A stretch of DNA of 64,000 bases from Chryseobacterium sediminis (GTDB taxonomy: Bacteria; Bacteroidota; Bacteroidia; Flavobacteriales; Weeksellaceae), in the NCBI RefSeq assembly GCF_008386505.1, contig NZ_VUNZ01000006.1, forward strand, positions 62,001 through 126,000, read 5' to 3'. Of the stretch, positions 61,613-64,000 are shown piece after piece. The translations under genes were made by a program, and so were the position numbers. Under the pieces are notes generated by a model. It was not told where the DNA came from, did no database searches, and was given only the letters and a program-made list of their open reading frames with translations. How positions within the stretch are numbered: the first letter of the stretch is position 1; every line of letters starts with the position of its first letter.

Positions 61613-62928
61613 AGCCGAATTTCACACAGAAAGTTACAAACTGGGGTAATTTCCCGGTAGTGGAGAAAGAAATGAGATCAGAGGACAGTTTCAAAAAAAT
61701 AAAAGAATTTGTACTCAATCACAACGAGATTATTGCCAGAGGAAACGGAAGATGCTATGGAGATGCCTCGTTGGGAGAATCTATATTTTCAACAAAAAAA
61801 TTAAATAAGTTTATCAATTTTGACCGTTTAAACGGAGTGATAGAATGCGAATCCGGAGTGCTGCTTTCAGATGTTCTGGAAATTGCGGTTCCGCAGGGAT
61901 ATTTCCTGTACGTTACTCCCGGGACGAAATTTATATCAGTAGGAGGAGCTATTGCTTCTGATGTTCATGGGAAAAACCATCATGCAGAAGGATGTTTTTC
62001 AGAATATGTGATTGAATTTAAGCTCATGACGGAGAATGGAGAAATTATTACCTGTTCCAGAGAAGAAAACTCAGAGAAATTCTGGGCTACCATTGGTGGA
62101 ATGGGACTTACAGGGATTATTCTTACAGCAAAATTTAAGCTTAAAAACATAGAATCCGCATACATTCGTCAGGAAAGTATCAAAGCAGAAAATCTGGATG
62201 AAATCTTTAAACTGTTTGATGAAAGTGAAAACTGGACTTATACTGTTGCATGGATTGACTGCCTTCAGAAAGGAAAAAATATTGGAAGAAGTATTTTGAT
62301 GAGAGGGGAACATGCCTTCCAACACGAACTTCCCCAAAGTTTTTCAAAAACTCCTTTGAGATTAAAGAAAAAATTGTCACCTACAGTTCCTTTTTATTTT
62401 CCGGGATTTGTACTGAATGCACTTACGGTAAAAATATTCAACTGGTTATACTATAAAAAGCAGGCGAAGAAAGAAGTTAAGAATTTTATTGATTACGAAA
62501 CATTTTTCTATCCTTTGGACGCTATTAATGATTGGAATAAAATCTACGGGAAATCCGGTTTTATACAATATCAGATGGTGATTCCTAAAGAAACGGGAAA
62601 AGAAGGAATGAAAAAAATCCTTGAAACGATTGCCAATAGTGGGAACGGATCATTCTTAGCGGTTTTAAAACTTTTTGGAAAACACAATCCGGAAGCTTAC
62701 AACTCATTCCCGGTGGAAGGGTATACGCTGGCCTTAGATTTTAAAGTTAATTCAAAACTAAAAAAATTGGTAGATCAGCTTGATGCCATTGTTCAGGAGT
62801 TCGGAGGAAGAATTTATCTTACCAAAGACAGTATGAGCAGATCATCACTTACCAATTATCTGAAAAATATTCAAAATCCTAAATTTGTGTCTTTACAGCA
62901 CAAAAGAATCATAAATAACAACTCATAA
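61609..62928 (+). CDS. DprE1-like FAD-dependent oxidase
   Basis: The 439-residue product has an FAD-binding PCMH-type N-terminal domain (RGNGRCYGDASLG near 44, FISVGGAIASDVHGKNHH) and a substrate domain like decaprenylphosphoryl-beta-D-ribose oxidase. It should oxidise the 2'-hydroxyl of a polyprenyl-phosphoribose to the keto form. The next gene, a reductase, overlaps by one base. It works at the inner membrane face with its partner. Confidence 0.88.
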   Translation: MKPNFTQKVTNWGNFPVVEKEMRSEDSFKKIKEFVLNHNEIIARGNGRCYGDASLGESIFSTKKLNKFINFDRLNGVIECESGVLLSDVLEIAVPQGYFLYVTPGTKFISVGGAIASDVHGKNHHAEGCFSEYVIEFKLMTENGEIITCSREENSEKFWATIGGMGLTGIILTAKFKLKNIESAYIRQESIKAENLDEIFKLFDESENWTYTVAWIDCLQKGKNIGRSILMRGEHAFQHELPQSFSKTPLRLKKKLSPTVPFYFPGFVLNALTVKIFNWLYYKKQAKKEVKNFIDYETFFYPLDAINDWNKIYGKSGFIQYQMVIPKETGKEGMKKILETIANSGNGSFLAVLKLFGKHNPEAYNSFPVEGYTLALDFKVNSKLKKLVDQLDAIVQEFGGRIYLTKDSMSRSSLTNYLKNIQNPKFVSLQHKRIINNNS

Positions 62929-63653
62929 TGATAGTTCTGGGAAGTACATCTGAAGTAGCACAGGCTTTTGTGGAAAAAGCACTTCAGGAAGGAGAAAAGT
63001 TTGAAAAAATCTATCTTTTTACCTCAAATAAAGAAACTACAGAACGGTTTGCAAGACATATAGATGTGAAGTTTCTGCAGCAGGCAGAAGTTATTGAACT
63101 GGATCTGACTAAAGAAATTGATTACAACAGATTTGATAATATCAATTCAAATGTATTATTTTGTGCCGTAGGATATTTAGGAGAAGGAACAGAAGAAGGT
63201 CTGTATGATAACAGGAATACGGAACGCATCATAGACATTAATTATTCAAAATTGGTTCCCGTAATGAACTATTTTGCACATAAATTTGAAAGCAGAAGAT
63301 CCGGGACGATCATCGGGCTTTCATCAGTAGCAGGAGACAGGGGAAGACAGAGTAATTTTATCTATGGAAGTGCAAAAGCAGCGTTTACAGCCTATTTGAG
63401 TGGTTTGAGAAACTACCTTTTTGATAAAAAAGTCCATGTTCTTACCATAAAACCAGGGTTTATGGCAACCAAAATGACAGAAGGCCTGCCGTTAAATCCG
63501 AAACTTACAGCAACACCGAAGCAAGCGGCTGCCTGTATTTATAAAGCCTTCAAAAAGGAAAAAAACGTGGCATATGTTTTGCCGATTTGGAGTATTATTA
63601 TGATGATTATCAGGAATATCCCTGAATTTATATTCAAAAAATTAAAGCTTTAA
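62928..63653 (+). CDS. DprE2-like short-chain dehydrogenase
   Basis: The 241-residue SDR product has a modified NAD(P) loop (VLGSTSEVAQAF, residues 3-14), NVLFCAVG, the catalytic SSVAG Ser and Tyr146/Lys150 in YGSAK. It should reduce the keto intermediate from the DprE1-like enzyme to give polyprenylphosphoryl-arabinose. It starts inside the previous stop codon. A HAD phosphatase gene begins 6 bases after its end. Confidence 0.88.
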   Translation: MIVLGSTSEVAQAFVEKALQEGEKFEKIYLFTSNKETTERFARHIDVKFLQQAEVIELDLTKEIDYNRFDNINSNVLFCAVGYLGEGTEEGLYDNRNTERIIDINYSKLVPVMNYFAHKFESRRSGTIIGLSSVAGDRGRQSNFIYGSAKAAFTAYLSGLRNYLFDKKVHVLTIKPGFMATKMTEGLPLNPKLTATPKQAAACIYKAFKKEKNVAYVLPIWSIIMMIIRNIPEFIFKKLKL

Positions 63654-63659
63654 AAAGAA

Positions 63660-64000
63660 ATGAAAAAATTGTATTGTTTTGATTTTGACGGAACTTTGAC
63701 CTATAAGGATACTATGTTTATGTATCTTAAATTCTACGATTCTACAAAATACCGGATACAATTTTTAAGACACGTACCCCTCTTTATCCTGTTGAAGCTG
63801 AAGCTGGCAGAAACGGAAAAAGTGAAAAAAAGCTTTATCGGATCTATTTTAAAAGGGCAGACTCAGGAAAAAATCGAAATGAAGTCTAAACAATTCTTTG
63901 AACTTCATTATCCTAAAATTGTGAGGGAGAATGCATTGGACTTTATAAAAAATATCGATAGGAATAATACACAAAGTTTATTAGTAACCGCATCCTTAGA
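63660..64000 (+). CDS. HAD family phosphatase (partial, cut by window edge)
   Basis: Only the first 113 codons are visible. FDFDGTLTYKD (7-17) is the HAD motif I with the nucleophile Asp8 and acid Asp10, then a helical cap. The motif II Thr/Ser is likely in SLLVTAS near the edge. It resembles HAD-IB phosphoserine phosphatase-like enzymes. In this operon it is a good candidate for removing the 5-phosphate from polyprenylphosphoryl-5-phosphoribose, a step done by a PAP2-type enzyme in mycobacteria. The gene continues beyond the window. Confidence 0.85.
   Translation, partial: MKKLYCFDFDGTLTYKDTMFMYLKFYDSTKYRIQFLRHVPLFILLKLKLAETEKVKKSFIGSILKGQTQEKIEMKSKQFFELHYPKIVRENALDFIKNIDRNNTQSLLVTASL

Noticed and set aside
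1..64000. CRISPR array, insertion sequence, rRNA operon or prophage
   Set aside because: No evenly spaced 24-37-base repeats, transposase motifs, rRNA landmarks or phage structural genes were seen on reading through.

Overview
This window looks like chromosome from a flavobacterium, most likely Chryseobacterium or a close relative. The DNA is AT-rich. Many genes carry the Bacteroidetes -7 box TAnnTTTG, sometimes with a TTTG about 17-23 bases upstream, and have almost no Shine-Dalgarno sequence. Several proteins end in type IX secretion (T9SS) sorting domains of type A or type B. Family-level calls come from recognising sequence motifs by eye; no database search was run.

Layout. 1-2.5 kb: the tail of a probable polymorphic toxin with a metallopeptidase-like end, a lipoprotein that may be its immunity protein (probably frameshifted), an orphan small gene between two copies of a ~125 bp duplication, and a secreted SNase-type nuclease. 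2.6-11.4 kb: three large cell-surface proteins on the minus strand, two of them tandem paralogues with IgGFc-binding-like and type B sorting domains. 11.6-14.5 kb: a membrane-anchored TPR/AraC regulator and a coupled TPR protein lacking the DNA-binding domain. 14.58-15.03 kb: tRNA-Ser, tRNA-Pro and tRNA-Arg on the minus strand, followed by a decayed copy of the tRNA-Arg and its terminator. 15-22 kb: a lipoprotein amidase, aspA, two glycosyltransferases, a flippase and an FkbM methyltransferase. 22.4-27.8 kb: a DUF2461 protein and a MacAB-TolC-type efflux operon. 28-37.6 kb: two DEAD-box helicases, a PhoU-like protein with a Pit phosphate transporter, a prenyl diphosphate synthase, and a GSCFA/DUF4269/TatD/membrane-protein run. 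37.8-47 kb: outer-membrane and lipoproteins, obg, adk, a LamG protein, hpt, an ABC-F ATPase, and small housekeeping or unknown genes.

47-48.8 kb is an AT-rich two-gene insertion before purA: a HEPN-like protein and an Abi-alpha/DUF4393-like gene broken at an A6 run. It is the best candidate for a little-described defence system. 48.9-57.5 kb is a core block: purA, tonB, parA-parB, a DUF5683 protein, dapB, lepB and a WbqC-like gene. 57.6-60.6 kb encodes a subtilase, a lipocalin-like lipoprotein and an OmpA-like protein. 60.7-64 kb is a tightly coupled operon, cut by the window edge, of a UbiA-type phosphoribosyltransferase, a DprE1-like oxidase, a DprE2-like reductase and a HAD phosphatase. 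Together these match the logic of decaprenylphosphoryl-D-arabinose synthesis, best known from mycobacteria, and are the second notable find.

Recurrent themes are short intergenic inverted or tandem repeats, and two separate A6 homopolymers where one extra A would restore a longer reading frame. No rRNA, CRISPR array, insertion sequence or prophage was seen.
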